A stretch of 64,000 nt of DNA from Burkholderiales bacterium 70-64 (GCA_001898645.1 MKUQ01000030.1:82351-146350); one strand, 5' to 3'; numbered from the stretch's first letter, positions 1 through 8,288 are shown. Notes: generated by a model not told the origin, from the sequence alone. Translations and numbers: made by a program.

Positions 1-59
1 TCGAGCAGCTCGTGCAGGACGAACTGCATGTCGCGCAGGGGGGGAGTGTAACGGGCCAT
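1..59 (-). CDS. Acyl-CoA dehydrogenase, N-terminal fragment (runs off the left edge)
   Basis: Only the first 19 codons are in the window. They start at an ATG whose complement lies at 57-59 and read MARYTPPLRDMQFVLHELL. The pattern of a short basic start, then P-L-R-D-M, then F-V-L-H-E-L, is characteristic of the N-terminus of the large acyl-CoA dehydrogenases related to DmdC (3-methylmercaptopropionyl-CoA dehydrogenase type). The gene lies 26 bases downstream of the TetR gene on the same strand, so the two are probably cotranscribed, a common arrangement for regulators of fatty-acid or acyl-CoA catabolism. The family call rests on a short peptide. The exact substrate cannot be told. Confidence 0.6.
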   Translation of the reverse strand, partial: MARYTPPLRDMQFVLHELL

Positions 60-85
60 GTCTGCTGCTCCGGTTCGGTCTGGAT

Positions 86-715
86 TCAATGGGTCGGGTC
101 GGCGAGTGCGTGCCGACGGCGCGGCTGGGCGGTGCGCCAGGAATCGATCACGCGCTCGAAGCTGCGGCGCGCCCGGCTCACGGCGTCGGGGCTGTTCAGC
201 AGTCGCCCGTCGTGGTGCACGACGAGGATCACGCCGTACAGCTGGAACACCAGCTGCTCGGCATCGACATCCGCCAACAGGTCGCCGGCCTCGATCGTCT
301 GCCGGATCGCACGCAGCAGCTCGCCCTGCCAGGAGCGGACCATCGCCACCAGCTCCTCGCGCACCGGGCCGGGCCGATCGTCGTACTCGGTGGCGCCCGA
401 GATCCAGATGCAGCCGCGCGCGGCCTCGATCGCGGTGAGGTCGAGCCAGCGCTCGAAGATCGCGCGCAGCCTCGGCAGCCCACGCTTCTCCTTCAGCGCG
501 GGCACCAGCACCTCGTCGACGAAGCGCTGTTCGTAGGCCTTGAGCACCGCGATCTGCAGCTCCTCGCGTGAGCCGAAGTGCGCGAACACGCCGCTCTTGG
601 ACATGCGCATGCGCTCGGCGAGCGCGCCGATGGTCAGGCCCTCGAGGCCGTCGCGCGCAGCCAGCTCCAGCGCCGCGCTGACGATGGCTGTCCGCGTCTG
701 TTCGCCTTTTCGCAT
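86..715 (-). CDS. TetR/AcrR family transcriptional regulator
   Basis: A 209-residue protein of usual TetR length. Residues about 8-55 form the TetR helix-turn-helix: RTAIVSAALELA, then GLTIGALAERMRMSKSGVF and AHFGSREEL. The remaining two thirds are the variable ligand-binding helices, including a conserved-looking ARGCIWISGA stretch near residue 100. It lies directly upstream of an acyl-CoA dehydrogenase on the same strand, which suggests control of acyl-CoA or fatty-acid catabolism by an acyl-type ligand, but that is inference. A perfect 12-bp palindrome (733-744) lies 18 bases upstream of the start codon and is the obvious candidate operator, which would imply autoregulation. No strong Shine-Dalgarno sequence is seen before the ATG. 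Confidence 0.9.
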   Translation of the reverse strand: MRKGEQTRTAIVSAALELAARDGLEGLTIGALAERMRMSKSGVFAHFGSREELQIAVLKAYEQRFVDEVLVPALKEKRGLPRLRAIFERWLDLTAIEAARGCIWISGATEYDDRPGPVREELVAMVRSWQGELLRAIRQTIEAGDLLADVDAEQLVFQLYGVILVVHHDGRLLNSPDAVSRARRSFERVIDSWRTAQPRRRHALADPTH

Positions 716-732
716 TCTGAAAAATTAGATTT

Positions 733-744
733 ACGAACGTTCGT
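733..744. promoter_or_regulatory. Candidate TetR operator (perfect 12-bp palindrome)
   Basis: The sequence acgaacgttcgt is its own reverse complement and sits in an AT-richer stretch between the TetR gene and the next gene. Palindromes built on gaacgttc next to a tetR-type gene are typical operators of acyl-CoA-catabolism TetR proteins. Binding by the neighbouring protein is inferred from position and symmetry only. Confidence 0.6.
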
Positions 745-943
745 GCTATTTGCGCTAGGGTACCGGACTTCGTCGACCGGGGTGTGCAGCGGGAAGACGA
801 TTTAGGTCCGGGGCTCTAATGGTGCGGCGCAATACAACCCAGGGGGTCGGACTCCTCCTCCGCCCGTTTCCGCTTGATCTGAAGCAGGTACGGCAGCGCG
901 TCTTCGGAAAAGAATCGCCCCCAACGATCGCGAGGAGTCGTCG

Positions 944-1702
944 ATGTGCGGCCTGGATCAGCTGATTTCGGGTCTGGGAACGGAGCGCTTCTGCTCCGAC
1001 CTGCTGAGCTTTGTCGGTTCGACCGGCACCGTGGATCACGCGGCGGTGATCCGCTTCGACGCGCAGGCGCAGGCCCGCGTCACGGTATCGGCCACGCGGC
1101 CCGCGCTGCGCATCAACGGGCAGCATGTCCGCGATGCCTACGAGCGCCGGTTCTTCCGCGCCGATCCGAACCGCTCGGCCCGCGCGCTCTCGGCCGGCGA
1201 CTCGAGAGCGGTGTTGCGCCGCCTGCGGCCCGGCTCGCTCTCCGACGAGAACTACCGCTTCCACTGCTTCGAGCTGCCCGCCCTGGTCGACCGCCTGAGC
1301 GTGATCACGGCCGCGCGGGAGTTCGTCTACTGCCTCAACCTGTACCGATGTTCGTGCAGCGGCCCGTTCTCCGACGCGGAGATCGCCGCCGTCGAGGCGA
1401 GCGCGCCCGTGCTCGCCGCACTGTCGGTGAAGCACGACGAGATGGCGCGCAGGAGCAGCGCGCCGCGCGGGCGCGGCGAGCGCATCGCGGACCTCGTCCA
1501 GCGCCTGGCGGCGCTGCGCAAGGGGCTGACCCCGCGCGAGCTCGAGATCGCGGCGCGCATCGTCGCCGGCATGGGCGCGGAGGCGATCGCGCTCGACCTC
1601 GGCATCGCGCCGAGCAGCGTCGTCACCTACCGCAGGCGGGCGTATGCCCGGCTCGGGATCGCGGCCCAGAACGAGCTGTTCGCCCTCTGCTATTTCGGGT
1701 AG
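944..1702 (+). CDS. LuxR-type HTH transcriptional regulator
   Basis: A 252-residue protein. The C-terminal 60 residues are a LuxR/FixJ-type DNA-binding domain: LTPRELEIAARIVAGMGAEA, then a recognition helix around IAPSSVVTYRRRAYARLGI. The N-terminal about 190 residues have no domain I recognise. They contain several cysteines and aromatics (for example FHCFELPAL and YRCSCSG) and no receiver aspartate pattern, so this looks like a ligand or stress sensor rather than a response regulator. The ATG is preceded by GAGGAG at 932-937 with good spacing. It lies upstream of and on the same strand as the ferredoxin/flavoprotein pair, about 100 bases away, and could control it. The ligand is unknown. 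Confidence 0.85.
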   Translation: MCGLDQLISGLGTERFCSDLLSFVGSTGTVDHAAVIRFDAQAQARVTVSATRPALRINGQHVRDAYERRFFRADPNRSARALSAGDSRAVLRRLRPGSLSDENYRFHCFELPALVDRLSVITAAREFVYCLNLYRCSCSGPFSDAEIAAVEASAPVLAALSVKHDEMARRSSAPRGRGERIADLVQRLAALRKGLTPRELEIAARIVAGMGAEAIALDLGIAPSSVVTYRRRAYARLGIAAQNELFALCYFG

Positions 1703-1802
1703 GCGCGCCGGTACCCGCACGGACGCTGTCCCCTTCCGGGGGGACAGCCGCTCGCCGGCCCGCCGTCCAGACTATGCGCAGGCAAGCCGCGAGGACGGAG
1801 AG

Positions 1803-2114
1803 GTGGACGAGAGCGCTGCACGAGGACCGGAGGTCTACGCGACCCCCAATTCGACGACGCCGGGGCAGCCGGTGGTATTCGACGCGGCCGTGTGCACCGG
1901 CTGCAACATCTGCGTCCACGTGTGCCTGGAGGACGTCTTCATCCCCCATCCGCGGAAAGGCGAGCCGCCCATCCTGCTGTACCCGGAGGAATGCTGGTAC
2001 TGCGGCCCGTGCGTGTCGGCCTGCCCCCACGAGGGCGCGATCCGCCTGAACCATCCGCTGCAGCAGCGGGTGCGCTGGAAGCGCAAGTCGACCGGCGAGC
2101 ACTTCAGGGTATGA
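1803..2114 (+). CDS. Small ferredoxin with two 4Fe-4S clusters, partner of the next gene
   Basis: A 103-residue protein starting at GTG 1803, behind GAGGACGGAG at 1791-1800. An in-frame upstream extension exists, but it overlaps the LuxR gene. Eight cysteines form two clusters: C31-x2-C34-x2-C37-x3-C41 and C64-x2-C67-x2-C70-x3-C74-P, so it should carry two 4Fe-4S centres. The spacing and the basic tail resemble the AprB-like electron-transfer subunits that accompany AprA/FrdA-like flavoproteins. The stop overlaps the next start as ATGA (2111-2114), so the two proteins are translationally coupled and probably form one complex. Its redox partner beyond the flavoprotein is not identifiable. Confidence 0.85.
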   Translation: MDESAARGPEVYATPNSTTPGQPVVFDAAVCTGCNICVHVCLEDVFIPHPRKGEPPILLYPEECWYCGPCVSACPHEGAIRLNHPLQQRVRWKRKSTGEHFRV

Positions 2115-4132
2115 GCGCGATCCATGACGACGGCCGCCTGCTGCGCTGGCCGTACCCGGTGCGCTACGGCAACGAGCAGCGCGTCGAGGCCGACGTGCTG
2201 GTGCTGGGCGGAGGCATCGCGGGCGTCTGGGCGGCCATCGCCGCAGCGCGCTGCGGCGCGCGCGTGGCGATCCTGGAGAAAGCCGCCACGGTGCACGCCG
2301 GCGCCGGCGGCGCGGGCGTGGACCACTGGCAATGGGCCGCCGACAACCCCGCTTCGCGGGTGCGCCCCGAGGAGCTCGCGCAGGCGCTGGTCGACAACCA
2401 GGGCGGCTATCGCAACGGCATCTCGACCTACGTGCAGTGCGCATCGGCCTACGAGACGCTCGAGGAGATGGAGCGCATGGGCGGGAAGGTGCGCGACACC
2501 GCCGACGAATACCGCGGCGCCGACTTCCGCGACGAGGCGAGCAGGCTGCTGTTCGCCTACGACTACACCAACCGCTTCGTGATCCGGGTCTGGGGCGCCG
2601 ACTACAAGCCGTTGCTGAGGAAGGAATGCCTGCGCCTGGGCGTGCGCATCCTCGACCGCACCGCCGCCACCGCCCTGCTGACCGAGGACGGCCGGCACGG
2701 CGCCCGCGTCGTCGGCGCCACCGGGCTGAACACCCGCACCGGCGCCTTCGTCGTCGTGCGGGCGAAGGCGGTGATCCTCGCCACCAGCCGCCCGCAGCGC
2801 ATCTGGACCTTCTCCACCGAGCTGCGCGGGCTTTCCACCTTCCGGCCCCCTTCGGACGCAGGCAACGGCTACGCGATGGCATGGCGCGCCGGCGCGCAGT
2901 TCACGATGATGGAGAAGTCGATGCGCTCGCCGTTCGGCAGCGCCTATTCGTTTCCCGCCTACGGCAGCGGCAACGCGATCAACACCTGGTACCCCTGCAC
3001 CATCGTCGATGCCACCGGCAAGGAGGTGCCCTGGGTCGACGGCGACGGCCGCGTCCTGCACAACGTCGCCGAGCGCTGCCGCCCGGCGCCGGGGCAGCGC
3101 TTCTTCATCATGGGCGGCGGCTCGAGCTCGCTGCCCCATCCCGGCCTGAAGCAGTATGCCGGGCCAAAGCCCATCCCCGATCTCGAGGAGCGCATGCGCC
3201 GGGGGGAGTTCACGCCGCCGTTCTATGCCGACCTCGCCGCGATGCCGGAGCTGGAGCGCAAGGTGATCTGGGGCCTCATGGTGGGCAACGAGGGCAAGAC
3301 GCGCATCCCGGTGATGCAGACCTACGCGCAGTCCGGCTTCGATCCGGAGCGCGACATGCTGCAGACCTACGACTTCCTACGCGGCTCGGGGATGCGCGAA
3401 CCGGTGGTGCCGCAGGAGCGCACGTTCGGCGAATCCGGCGTGTGCGGCGGGCTGCTCACGGACTGGGACCTGATGTCCACCCTGCCCGGGCTGTTCGGCG
3501 CCGGCGACCTCGTCTTCGGCGGGCAGGACCACTCCCACGCAGCCGCCACCGGACGCTATGCAGGCGCCCGCGCGGCGCTGTTCGCCCGGGCGCACGCCGC
3601 CGCCGGCCTCGACGAACGGCAGCTCGCCGACGAGAAGCGCCGCGTCTACGCGCCGCTGTCCGTGCGCGGCGCTCGCACCATCGACTGGAAGGAGCTCAAC
3701 GCGGGCATCGCGCGCGTGATGCAGAACTACTGCAGCGAGCCGAAGAACGACGAGCTCCTGCGGCTCGCCGAGACCTGGCTGGCCGACCTGCAGGCCAACG
3801 AGGCGCCGCTGGCCGGCGCGGACAACCCCCACAAGCTCATGCGCACGCTCGACGTGGCGGACATCCTCACCTGTGCCCGGATAATCGTCCACGCCTGCCG
3901 CGCGCGGCGCGCGAGCAGCGCCTACCTGCACTTCAACCGGCTCGACTACCCGGACGTGGATCCCCCCGAGTGGCACAAATGGATCACCGTGCGCCAGGGC
4001 GAGCACGGGATGGAAACCAGCGAGCTGCCGATCGCGTTCTGGGGCGGGCTGGAAGACAACTATCGACCACGCCATCGCGCGAACCTCGCGGCGATGGGCA
4101 GCGGCGGCGCTGCACATCGCCGCAGCGCCTGA
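2111..4132 (+). CDS. FAD-dependent fumarate reductase / APS reductase-like flavoprotein
   Basis: A 673-residue protein. A Rossmann FAD motif GGGIAG occupies residues 33-38 and an acidic strand end ILEKA follows. The C-terminal FAD-contacting motif GAGD (463-466) precedes FGGQDHSHAAATGRYAG. The last third has the helical domain seen in succinate dehydrogenase/fumarate reductase flavoproteins, including HFNRLDYPDVDPPEWHKW. It is translationally coupled to the two-cluster ferredoxin upstream, so a soluble two-subunit oxidoreductase like AprAB is the best structural model. Sulfate-activation genes (sat, qmo, aprM) are absent, so true APS reductase is unlikely. An uncharacterised reductase or dehydrogenase of an organic acid imported with the adjacent Bug proteins is more plausible. 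Substrate unknown. Confidence 0.8.
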   Translation: MSAIHDDGRLLRWPYPVRYGNEQRVEADVLVLGGGIAGVWAAIAAARCGARVAILEKAATVHAGAGGAGVDHWQWAADNPASRVRPEELAQALVDNQGGYRNGISTYVQCASAYETLEEMERMGGKVRDTADEYRGADFRDEASRLLFAYDYTNRFVIRVWGADYKPLLRKECLRLGVRILDRTAATALLTEDGRHGARVVGATGLNTRTGAFVVVRAKAVILATSRPQRIWTFSTELRGLSTFRPPSDAGNGYAMAWRAGAQFTMMEKSMRSPFGSAYSFPAYGSGNAINTWYPCTIVDATGKEVPWVDGDGRVLHNVAERCRPAPGQRFFIMGGGSSSLPHPGLKQYAGPKPIPDLEERMRRGEFTPPFYADLAAMPELERKVIWGLMVGNEGKTRIPVMQTYAQSGFDPERDMLQTYDFLRGSGMREPVVPQERTFGESGVCGGLLTDWDLMSTLPGLFGAGDLVFGGQDHSHAAATGRYAGARAALFARAHAAAGLDERQLADEKRRVYAPLSVRGARTIDWKELNAGIARVMQNYCSEPKNDELLRLAETWLADLQANEAPLAGADNPHKLMRTLDVADILTCARIIVHACRARRASSAYLHFNRLDYPDVDPPEWHKWITVRQGEHGMETSELPIAFWGGLEDNYRPRHRANLAAMGSGGAAHRRSA

Positions 4133-4185
4133 AGGCCGTGGCCACCATCGCGCACCGCACGCGCGGAAGAAGGAGGAGGAGAACG

Positions 4186-5172
4186 ATGCATCGCATGCCG
4201 ACGAGACGATGGGCGGCAGGGCTCGCAGCGGGGCTCGCGCTGCTCGGCCTGGCCGCGCAGGCCCGGGCCCAGGACTATCCGGCACGGCCGGTGACCCTGG
4301 TGGTGTGGACCGCGCCCGGCGGCAGCATCGACGTGCTCTCGCGCATGGTGGCCGAGAAGCTGTCGCAGCGCTGGAAACAGCCCGTGGTGGTGGAGAACAA
4401 GCCCGGGGCGAGCGGCATCCCGGCCAGCGAGTACGTCGCCCGCGCGCCGGCAGACGGGCACACGCTGCTGGTGACGATCAACACCACGCACATCAACAAC
4501 CCGGTGCTGCGCTCGAAGCTGCCCTACGACCCGGTGCGCGACTTCGAGCCGGTGTCGCAGCTGGCGATCGGCAGCGTGGTGCTGATCGCGCCGGCGGCGC
4601 ATCCGGCCGACAACGTCGCCGAGCTGCTGGCGCTGGCCGGGCGCAAGGGCACGAGCGTGAGCTACGGATCGTGGGGCATCGGCTCCTCGGCGCACCTGTT
4701 CGGCGAGCTGCTCCGCCGCAGGAGCGGTGTCGACCTGGTCCACATCGCCTACAAGGGCGAGATGCCCGCCATCACCGACATGCTGGGCGGCCACCTCGAC
4801 GTCACCTTCGCCGGCGGCGGCACGACGCGCGCCCAGCTGCCGGGCGGCAAGATCAAGGTCCTGGGCATCACCGGCCCGCGGCGCATCCGCGCCCTGCCCG
4901 GCGTCGCCACCTTCGCCGAGCAGGGATTGCCCGGCTTCGAGCTGGCCGGATGGGTCGCCGTCTATGCACCTGCCAGGACACCGAAAGCTCTCGTCCACAG
5001 GATCGCCGCCGACCTGGCCGAGGTCGTGGCCGCGCCGGACGTGCAGGCACGCATGATCGAGAACGGGTTCGAGCCGGTCGGCAGCACGCCGGAACAGTTC
5101 GAGGCCCTGTACAAGGCCGAATACCCGAAGTGGGCCGAGCTCATCAAGGCTTCCGGCGCGGCCACCGAATAG
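4186..5172 (+). CDS. Bug/TctC-family periplasmic solute-binding protein (first copy)
   Basis: A 328-residue protein whose ATG at 4186 follows a strong purine tract (aaggaggaggag, 4170-4181). The N-terminus is a Sec signal peptide, with R-rich start, a hydrophobic core GLAAGLALLGLA and a cut near AQARAQ. The mature part begins DYPARPVTLVVWTAPGGSID, the Bug-family strand and anion-binding loop, and continues with GASGIPASEYVARAPADGHT and a lobe ending EYPKWAELIKASGA. Bug proteins bind carboxylates or amides in the periplasm. No TctA/TctB membrane genes are adjacent, as is common for orphan Bugs in Burkholderiales. It follows the flavoprotein by 53 bases on the same strand and is probably in its operon. 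Confidence 0.9.
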   Translation: MHRMPTRRWAAGLAAGLALLGLAAQARAQDYPARPVTLVVWTAPGGSIDVLSRMVAEKLSQRWKQPVVVENKPGASGIPASEYVARAPADGHTLLVTINTTHINNPVLRSKLPYDPVRDFEPVSQLAIGSVVLIAPAAHPADNVAELLALAGRKGTSVSYGSWGIGSSAHLFGELLRRRSGVDLVHIAYKGEMPAITDMLGGHLDVTFAGGGTTRAQLPGGKIKVLGITGPRRIRALPGVATFAEQGLPGFELAGWVAVYAPARTPKALVHRIAADLAEVVAAPDVQARMIENGFEPVGSTPEQFEALYKAEYPKWAELIKASGAATE

Positions 5173-5182
5173 TAGTAATAGT

Positions 5183-5216
5183 GCCCGGCCGGCCGCCGTT
5201 CGGTGGCCGCCCGGGC
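5183..5216. terminator. Inverted-repeat hairpin between convergent genes
   Basis: gcccgg (5183-5188) pairs with ccgggc (5211-5216), with an inner ggcc/ggcc stem and a gttc-type loop. It lies between the convergent Bug gene and lysR gene, where a bidirectional terminator is expected. No clear T-run follows on either strand, so intrinsic termination is uncertain. Confidence 0.45.
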
Positions 5217-5238
5217 GCAGCGGAAACGAGGGCGGATC

Positions 5239-6153
5239 TCAGCGCGCCCGCGGTCTCCCGCGGATCTGCGAGCGCAGCACCTCGATGAAGCTCTGCGCCG
5301 CCGGCGACACCGATGCGCCGCGGCGCGTGACGACGCACAGGTTGCGGGTGACGACCGGATTCACCAGCCTGATCGCAGCCAGCCGCCCTCCGTGGAAGTA
5401 GCGGGTCAGGTAGGCGGGCAGGACGGAGATGCCCAGGCCGTGGAAGGTCAGGGACAGGGCGGTGGCCAGGTACGACACCTCGTAGGTCGGCTCGAATGAC
5501 AGCCCGAGGCGGCCGAGCGTGTCGTCGATGAGGGTCCGGATGCCGCTGCCCTTCCTGACCGTGACCGTCGGGTGGCTGGCGATCTCGCTCCAGGCGACGC
5601 CCCTGCGGCGCGCGAGCGGCGAATCGCGCAGGCAGACCACGCACATGCGGTCCTCGATCAGGGTGGCGAGGTCGACCTCGGGCGACGGGCCCTCGGGCGT
5701 GCCGATGCTGAATTCGACGGCGTTGCCGGCGACCGAGGCGACCAGCTGCTCGGGGGCCAGGTCATGGAGGGTGACGTCGACCTGCGGAAAGCGCCGGCGG
5801 AACTCCATCAGCGCCGGAGGCAGCAGCACCGAGGCCACTGCCGGCGTGGCGCCGACGTCGACCCGGCCCCTGCGGCGGGTCGCCACGTCCTTGAAGCCCG
5901 CCGCCAGCTGCTCGAGATCCTCGAGGATGCGCTCGGCCTTGGCGATCGACTCGTGGGCGGCCGCGGTCGGGTGCAGCGAGCGCGTGGTCCGGTCGAACAG
6001 CCGGACACCGGCGGAATCCTCCAGCTGCCGGATCAGCACGCTCACCGCGGGCTGGGTGAGGAACATCTGCTCGGCCGCGCGGGTCAGGCTGCCGAGCCGG
6101 TATACGGCGACGAAGGCCTGGAGCTGGCGGAGGTTCAGATTCATGTATGACAT
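5239..6153 (-). CDS. LysR-family transcriptional regulator
   Basis: A 304-residue protein of standard LTTR length. The winged HTH occupies residues about 5-65: LNLRQLQAFVAVYRLGSLTR, then AAEQMFLTQPAVSVLIRQLE and LFDRTTRSLHPT. The effector domain starts near residue 95 (RGRVDVGATPAVASVLLP) and contains the hinge and pocket segments expected of LTTRs. It is divergent from the amidohydrolase gene and convergent with the first Bug gene, so it is the likely regulator of this catabolic cluster. The start may be at 6153 or at the internal Met at 6144 (MNLNLRQLQ). A small palindrome overlaps the first start. Confidence 0.92.
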   Translation of the reverse strand: MSYMNLNLRQLQAFVAVYRLGSLTRAAEQMFLTQPAVSVLIRQLEDSAGVRLFDRTTRSLHPTAAAHESIAKAERILEDLEQLAAGFKDVATRRRGRVDVGATPAVASVLLPPALMEFRRRFPQVDVTLHDLAPEQLVASVAGNAVEFSIGTPEGPSPEVDLATLIEDRMCVVCLRDSPLARRRGVAWSEIASHPTVTVRKGSGIRTLIDDTLGRLGLSFEPTYEVSYLATALSLTFHGLGISVLPAYLTRYFHGGRLAAIRLVNPVVTRNLCVVTRRGASVSPAAQSFIEVLRSQIRGRPRAR

Positions 6154-6161
6154 TCATGAAT
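6152..6161. promoter_or_regulatory. Palindrome attcatgaat at the lysR start, in an AT-rich divergent promoter region
   Basis: attcatgaat is a perfect 10-bp palindrome overlapping the presumed lysR start codon. A second perfect palindrome, aattaatt, is at 6172-6179. Both lie in the short divergent spacer before the amidohydrolase, the usual place for LTTR binding. No clear T-N11-A box of good quality was recognised, so assignment to the LysR protein is tentative. Confidence 0.35.
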
Positions 6162-6238
6162 CCAGCTAAATAATTAATTTTACCCGCCTGCTCTCCCGTG
6201 CAAGCATCCCGATCAATAGACCGGGAAAGGAGCCGCGG

Positions 6239-7228
6239 ATGAGCCTCGTCGTCGACGTACACACCCACATGCTGAACAAGGCATGGCTGGATCTGCTCAG
6301 GCAGCATGGCGGCCCGAGGTACACGGTGCAGCGCGTCGCGCCGGACGTCGAGGCCGTGCACAAGGACGGCACGCCGTTCATGACCCTGACACCGGGCATG
6401 TTCGACTACGAGCTGCGCATCCGTAACATGGACCGGGCCCGCGTCGACATGGCGATCGTCTCGCTCACCTGTCCGAACGCCTATTGGGGCGAGCCGGCGG
6501 TCAGCCTCGAGGCCGCCCGGATCGTCAATGACGACATGGCCGCGGCGCAGAGGCACCATCCGGGGCGCATCCGCTGGTTCGCCTCGCTGCCCTGGCAGCA
6601 CCGCGACCTCGCCCTGCAGGAGCTCGAGCGCGCCTGCGGCGCCGGCGCGGTCGGCGTCATGGTGCTCGCCAACATCGGCGGCAAGTCGCTCACCGACCCG
6701 GCGTTCGCCGACATCTGGCGGGCGATCGACGAGCGCGGGCTCCCGGTGCTGGTCCACCCGACGGACCCGCCGGGGGTCGGAGAGATGGACATGGCGGACC
6801 ACAATCTCGTGCCGCCGATCGGATTCACCTTCGACACCTCGCTGGCGATCGCCCGCTGCATCTACGACGGATTCCTCGATCGCTATCCGAACCTGAAGCT
6901 GATCGCCTCCCACGGCGGCGGAGCGCTTCCCTACCTGATCGGGCGCCTCGACATCTGCCACGAACGCATCCCGCGCTGCCGCGCGCGCACCCAGGAGCGT
7001 CCGAGCAGCTACATGCGCCGGGTCTACGTCGACACCGTGGTGTTCACGCCGGAGGCGCTCGCGATGTGCGTGAAGGTGTGCGGCCCCGACAACGTGCTGT
7101 ACGGCTCCGACTATCCGCACAACATCGGGGACATGACCGGCTGCCTGGCGCGGGTCGACGACCTGCCGGACGCGATCCGGCACCAGGTCCGCGGCGGCAA
7201 CGCGCTGCGCATCTTCGATCTCGACTGA
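6239..7228 (+). CDS. Amidohydrolase-2 family protein (ACMSD-like metal-dependent hydrolase/decarboxylase)
   Basis: A 329-residue TIM-barrel protein of the amidohydrolase_2/ACMSD family. Visible metal and catalytic positions are H8-x-H10 in VDVHTHM, H173 in VHPTD, H225 in ASHGGG and D291 in GSDYPH. These match the Zn ligands and the catalytic Asp of 2-amino-3-carboxymuconate-6-semialdehyde decarboxylase relatives. Members decarboxylate or hydrate aromatic-acid derivatives (for example gamma-resorcylate, 5-carboxyvanillate or 4-oxalomesaconate), so this gene points to an aromatic or ring-cleavage acid as the cluster substrate. The ATG follows AAAGGAG at 6226-6232. It is transcribed divergently from lysR and followed by the second Bug gene. 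The exact reaction cannot be assigned. Confidence 0.85.
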   Translation: MSLVVDVHTHMLNKAWLDLLRQHGGPRYTVQRVAPDVEAVHKDGTPFMTLTPGMFDYELRIRNMDRARVDMAIVSLTCPNAYWGEPAVSLEAARIVNDDMAAAQRHHPGRIRWFASLPWQHRDLALQELERACGAGAVGVMVLANIGGKSLTDPAFADIWRAIDERGLPVLVHPTDPPGVGEMDMADHNLVPPIGFTFDTSLAIARCIYDGFLDRYPNLKLIASHGGGALPYLIGRLDICHERIPRCRARTQERPSSYMRRVYVDTVVFTPEALAMCVKVCGPDNVLYGSDYPHNIGDMTGCLARVDDLPDAIRHQVRGGNALRIFDLD

Positions 7229-7295
7229 AGGCATCGCGGTGGGCGAGCCCCGGGGCCGGACCGCCCGGCAGATTACAAACAAAGGAGAGGAGACG

Positions 7296-8288
7296 ATGAG
7301 ACGACGCAGGCTGCTCGAAGGTCTGGGCTGTGCCATGGGCATGGCGGCGACGGGAACGATACCGATGCGCGCGCTGGCGCAGCAGGACAGGCCGGTCACG
7401 CTCGTCGTGCCCTATGCCCCCGGCGGCACCAGCGACATGCTGGGGCGCCTGCTCGCGCAGCACCTCGGGACCATCCTCGGCCGCACGGTGGTGGTCGACA
7501 ACCGCCCGGGCGCCGGCACGGCGGTGGGCGCGAGCTACGTGGCGCGGGCAGCCCCGGACGGCGGCACGCTGCTGCTGGCCACCAGCACGACGCTGGCGAT
7601 CAACCCCTCCCTCTATCCCAAGCTGACCTACGACCCGGTGAAGGACCTGGCCCCGATCGGCCTGGTCGCCGCGGTGCCCTTCGTGGTGGTGGTGCACCCG
7701 TCGCTGAAGGCCAGGACCCTGGCCGAGCTGGTGGCGCTGGCCAGGGCCCAGCCCGGCGCCCTGATCTACGGCTCGGCCGGCAACGGCAGTCCGCAGCACC
7801 TGATCGCCGAGATGTTCAAGTCGACCACCGGCGTCCAGATGCGCCACGTGCCGTACAAGGGCACTGCGCCGGCGCTCACCGACCTGCTGGGCGGCCAGAT
7901 CAACGTCGTGTTCAGCGACGTCGCACCCGCCCTGCCGCACATCAGGAGCGGCAGGCTCGTCGCGCTCGCAGTGACCACCGCCAGGCGCCAGCCCTCGGTT
8001 CCCGAGATTCCGACGATCGCCGAATCGGGCGTGTCCGGCACCGGAGATTTCGAGGCGGTGGCCTGGCAGGGCATCGTCGCTCCGGGCGCGACGCCGGCCG
8101 GTGCCGCGGCGGAACTGAACCGCCAGCTCGCCCGAGTCTTGTCCCAGCCCGAGGTGCAGGCACGCCTGCAGGAGGTCAACGTCGAGCCGCGCACCAGCGC
8201 GAGCCCGGAGCAGTTCGCGGCCTACATCAGGAGCGAGACCGAGCGCTGGAGCAAGGTGATCAAGGCCTCGGGCGCAACGGTAGACTGA
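7296..8288 (+). CDS. Bug/TctC-family periplasmic solute-binding protein (second copy)
   Basis: A 330-residue protein starting at ATG 7296 behind aaaggagagg (7280s). The N-terminus MRRRRLLEGLG with a following hydrophobic stretch is a signal peptide, possibly Tat-like but without a full twin-arginine consensus. The mature part has the Bug signature VTLVVPYAPGGTSDMLGR, the GAGTAVGASYVARAAPDG loop and a C-terminus (TERWSKVIKASGATVD) like that of the first copy. It lies 67 bases after the amidohydrolase and is probably cotranscribed with it. The two Bugs flank the LysR/amidohydrolase pair and differ clearly in sequence, so they may bind different ligands. No membrane permease is adjacent. Confidence 0.9.
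   Translation: MRRRRLLEGLGCAMGMAATGTIPMRALAQQDRPVTLVVPYAPGGTSDMLGRLLAQHLGTILGRTVVVDNRPGAGTAVGASYVARAAPDGGTLLLATSTTLAINPSLYPKLTYDPVKDLAPIGLVAAVPFVVVVHPSLKARTLAELVALARAQPGALIYGSAGNGSPQHLIAEMFKSTTGVQMRHVPYKGTAPALTDLLGGQINVVFSDVAPALPHIRSGRLVALAVTTARRQPSVPEIPTIAESGVSGTGDFEAVAWQGIVAPGATPAGAAAELNRQLARVLSQPEVQARLQEVNVEPRTSASPEQFAAYIRSETERWSKVIKASGATVD

Noticed and set aside
2111..4132. True APS reductase alpha subunit (AprA)
   Set aside because: Sulfate-activation and electron-transfer genes that accompany aprBA are missing, and the surrounding genes point to organic-acid catabolism.
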